NCBI GenBank assembly: GCA_031289855.1
Contig: JAITOR010000004.1
Span: 1 to 24,631, forward strand
Length of the DNA: 24,631 nt
Direction of reading: 5' to 3'
Source: Rickettsiales bacterium
GTDB lineage: Bacteria > Pseudomonadota > Alphaproteobacteria > Rickettsiales > UBA1997
The notes below the pieces were generated by a model. That model ran no database searches. It was not told where the DNA came from and saw only the letters and a list, made by a program, of their open reading frames with translations. Position numbers and translations under genes: made by a program. Of the stretch, positions 24,039 to 24,631 are shown piece by piece. Within the stretch, counting starts at the first letter, position 1, and each line of letters starts with the position of its first letter.

Positions 24039-24631
24039 ATGAAAAAAGTAGTAAATATTCTGCCTCATCAAGAGAGAGGTTCTAAATCTTCATTAAAAAA
24101 TATGCTAATTATAACTATATTAGCAACTTCATCTTTAATTTCTGAAGCAAATGCTGAGATTAAAAAAAATGCTAAAATTAAAGAAGAATCTGGACTGCAA
24201 TATAACATTACAGGAGGACTTGGATTCCACTCAACACCTTTCAAATTCGGAGAATATAATTTGATATTCAACGATACTGGTGCTAATGGTGGTATTAGTG
24301 TAGGTATAACCTATAATGATAAAATCGGTTTAGATTTATTTTATAGAGGTGGAACTAATAATGAGAAAGCATTTATAGATTCTTCGGCTAATATCACTGG
24401 AAATTTTTCTTATAAAGGATATGGTATAGACTTGCTTTATTATTTTGCCCCATTTACTGATGATAGCAGTAAATTCTTTTTATCTTTAGGTATTGGCACA
24501 TATGAAGGAACAATAAAATTTTCGAGTGATTTTGATGGTTGTAAAGAGACTTATGAAAATACAATAAGTGAAATAGCATCAAGTATAGGCATTGGAGTTA
24601 AAATAAATTATAATAGTTTTTTCTTAAAACC
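24039..24631 (+). CDS. Outer-membrane beta-barrel protein, 3' end cut by window
   Basis: 197 codons are present and the frame is open to the window edge, so the gene is partial. The N-terminus is a signal peptide with a long polar n-region (about 20 residues), a hydrophobic stretch (MLIITILATSSLI) and a likely cleavage after EANA (residue 42). The mature part shows repeated amphipathic strands with glycine- and aromatic-rich turns (YNITGGLGFHSTPF, GYGIDLLYYFAP, FFLSLGIGTYEG, SSIGIGVKINY), typical of opacity- or OmpA-like barrels. I do not recognise a specific family. An antisense frame over the same bases is a shadow. Confidence 0.65.
   Translation, partial: MKKVVNILPHQERGSKSSLKNMLIITILATSSLISEANAEIKKNAKIKEESGLQYNITGGLGFHSTPFKFGEYNLIFNDTGANGGISVGITYNDKIGLDLFYRGGTNNEKAFIDSSANITGNFSYKGYGIDLLYYFAPFTDDSSKFFLSLGIGTYEGTIKFSSDFDGCKETYENTISEIASSIGIGVKINYNSFFLK

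Overview
The window looks like a stretch of chromosome from a very AT-rich, probably host-associated alphaproteobacterium, perhaps Rickettsiales-like; that placement is inferred from protein features, not measured. Pointers are the alphaproteobacterial type of uracil-DNA glycosylase (WRPPGNR in place of the Fe-S cysteine motif), an AspRS of the His (non-discriminating) type, an initiator tRNA with the C1:A72 mismatch and a TCAGG anticodon stem, a Com1/ScsC-like DsbA, and small envelope genes. Stops are standard (TAA/TAG/TGA, Trp from TGG). No phage, IS transposase, CRISPR or recognisable defence system is present; nearly all coding sequence is housekeeping or envelope biology.

Layout. 1-488: a tandem array of 10-bp units running into a ~290-bp dispersed repeat that ends in a GC-rich UUCG hairpin. 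702-3040: a two-gene envelope operon (phosphoethanolamine-transferase-like enzyme, MipA/OmpV outer-membrane protein). 3044-5050 (-): a beta-CASP metallo-beta-lactamase RNA-processing enzyme with a long disordered K/Q/N-rich N-terminus. 5196-7194: rpmI then aspS. 7195-7627: non-coding, with an (AG)12 microsatellite. 7628-8581: a cysteine hydrolase (isochorismatase family), convergent with a class A PBP (8562-11174, -). 11212-11411: a long imperfect inverted repeat with a T tract, a candidate structured RNA. 11461-15560: ABC exporter, tgt, rplT and a uracil-DNA glycosylase, closely packed. 15562-16566 (-) mltB diverges from rdgB, whose 3' end runs antisense into the initiator tRNA gene. 17448-19798: membrane-anchored DsbA-like protein, a 48-residue lipoprotein not seen by length-limited gene calling, and ctpA. 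19964-20214: second copy of the dispersed repeat, same orientation. 20496-23645: overlapping operon DUF389 membrane protein - orphan ATP synthase alpha subunit (N-ATPase-like) - stand-alone CoaB. 23646-24038: several inverted repeats and a terminator. 24039-end: an outer-membrane-type protein cut by the window edge.

The genes fit a Gram-negative cell that still builds and remodels peptidoglycan (PBP1A, MltB, CtpA), folds secreted proteins (DsbA) and decorates its outer surface (PEtN transferase, MipA, terminal barrel). The least explained signals are non-coding: the paired dispersed repeat with its minisatellite and hairpin, the 11.2-11.4 kb element, and a recurring promoter layout in which the -10 box lies only 6-8 bases before the start codon, predicting leaderless mRNAs for at least four genes.
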